The notes under the pieces: model-generated
What the model was told of the DNA's origin: nothing
Seen by the model: only the letters and a program-made list of their open reading frames with translations
The model's database searches: none
Program-made: the position numbers and the translations under genes
In this document: in pieces, positions 53,962-54,258 of the stretch
How the letters are laid out: each line of letters starts with the position of its first letter
Numbering within the stretch: position 1 is the first letter of the stretch
From: a virus
Virus record (IMG/VR): IMGVR_UViG_3300035670_007294
Span: 1-54,258 of that record
Reading direction: 5' to 3' (one strand)
Length of the DNA stretch: 54,258 nt

Positions 53962-53977
53962 TATACCGTTCGGTATA
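53962..53977. promoter_or_regulatory. Palindrome TATACCG-TT-CGGTATA, candidate operator
   Basis: Perfect 7-bp arms with a 2-bp gap, about 50 bp upstream of the rightward -35. It is the most GC-rich spot in the area and resembles operators of dimeric repressors such as TetR-family proteins; the binder is unknown. Confidence 0.55.
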
Positions 53978-54026
53978 TATTGAATTCAACATATCATAAA
54001 AATAAAAATAAATCAATTACTTTTTC

Positions 54027-54055
54027 TTGACAAAATAAAAAACTTATTATATAAT
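54027..54055 (+). promoter_or_regulatory. Perfect-consensus sigma-A promoter, rightward
   Basis: TTGACA (54027-54032), 17-bp spacer, TATAAT (54050-54055), 47 bases before the plus-strand start at 54102. Confidence 0.9.
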
Positions 54056-54101
54056 ATAATCACATAGTATCAACCAATTAAATCAAAGGAGAATTAGTAC
54101 A

Positions 54102-54258
54102 ATGATAAAAAAATACATCATAGTCAATCCACAAACTAAAGTTTTTATTTGTGATGATATTGATAAAAGTATAAATAACGTAGATATACAAGATGCTGAT
54201 GCTTTTTATACTCCTAATGAGGCTATGCATTGGCTCAATAGACATAGAGATAAATCAA
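54102..54258 (+). CDS. Start of rightward early gene (truncated by window end)
   Basis: 52 complete codons are visible, open to the last base. Begins MIKKYIIVNPQTKVFICDDI, followed by acidic and aromatic residues (DADAFYTPNEAMHWLNRHRD). AAAGGAGAA lies 9 nt upstream. Too short to identify. It is the first gene of a rightward early transcript opposite the helicase operon. Confidence 0.75.
   Translation, partial: MIKKYIIVNPQTKVFICDDIDKSINNVDIQDADAFYTPNEAMHWLNRHRDKS

Larger units (their letters stand above)
53617..54101. other. Divergent control region, possible replication origin
   Basis: About 485 bp without a convincing gene. It contains, left to right, the leftward promoter, three 39-40 bp iterons, two ATATAGTTAC direct repeats (53904-53913 and 53927-53936), an AT-rich stretch, a palindrome at 53962-53977 and the rightward promoter. 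The arrangement fits an immunity/control region, and the AT-rich iteron block could also serve as an origin. Confidence 0.65.

Overview
The window is a very AT-rich (roughly 27-30% G+C by eye) stretch of a long-tailed siphovirus or prophage of a low-GC Gram-positive host, most likely a clostridium-like Firmicute. The reasons are the base composition, strong sigma-A-type promoters (TTGACA-N17-TATAAT), ribosome sites that extend along the Firmicute anti-SD sequence (TAGAAAGGAGGTGAT-like), a copper-amine-oxidase stalk domain at the left end, and SPbeta-type phage genes. TGA is used as a stop (for example at 30713-30715 and 42931-42933), so the code looks standard. Almost every gene is on the minus strand and reads right to left; only the first gene and the truncated last gene are on the plus strand.

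Layout in the order of transcription. (1) 53.6-54.26 kb is a divergent control region: two near-consensus promoters back to back around three 39-40 bp iterons and a palindrome. (2) 45.3-53.6 kb is the leftward early or middle block: a UvrD/PcrA helicase, a 211-aa protein behind its own operator-covered promoter, a single-subunit RNA polymerase with the segment order of eukaryotic RNA-dependent RNA polymerases and the DxDGD catalytic motif (YonO/QDE-1 superfamily), a protein with a possible winged helix, a PIN-PhoH ATPase and a Tad1/Acb2-type anti-defence protein. (3) 43.2-45.3 kb: a consensus promoter followed at once by a 74-nt structured leader, a 64-aa protein, HU, a terminator and a calcineurin-like phosphoesterase. 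(4) 29.1-43.2 kb holds packaging and head genes: GIY-YIG protein, terminase subunits, portal, protease-scaffold, decoration protein, major capsid protein, a freestanding HNH endonuclease, connector and tail-completion proteins, and the tail tube. (5) 24.7-29.0 kb is a five-gene sugar cassette: two glycosyltransferases, two methyltransferases and a polysaccharide pyruvyl transferase. (6) 19.4-24.6 kb contains four appendage-type proteins, an XhlA-like membrane protein, RusA and small genes. (7) 17.6-19.2 kb: a 165-aa protein and a tyrosine recombinase with an Arg-to-Lys change. (8) 0.6-17.5 kb is the tail tip: a 2252-aa tape measure, Dit, Tal and four large adhesion proteins (GLUG, discoidin, beta-propeller and His-rich fibre types).

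The order RNA polymerase, HU, terminase, portal, recombinase-like protein, about 2250-aa tape measure and Dit recalls Bacillus phage SPbeta (yonO, yonN, yonF/E, yomM, yomI, yomH) from memory; no alignment was run. A working model is that host polymerase transcribes the early genes from the three or four consensus promoters, the phage polymerase takes over part of the late block, and late units are separated by strong hairpin terminators. The sugar cassette probably modifies a virion protein or the host surface. No endolysin, DNA polymerase or tRNA gene was recognised, so the window is probably part of a larger genome.
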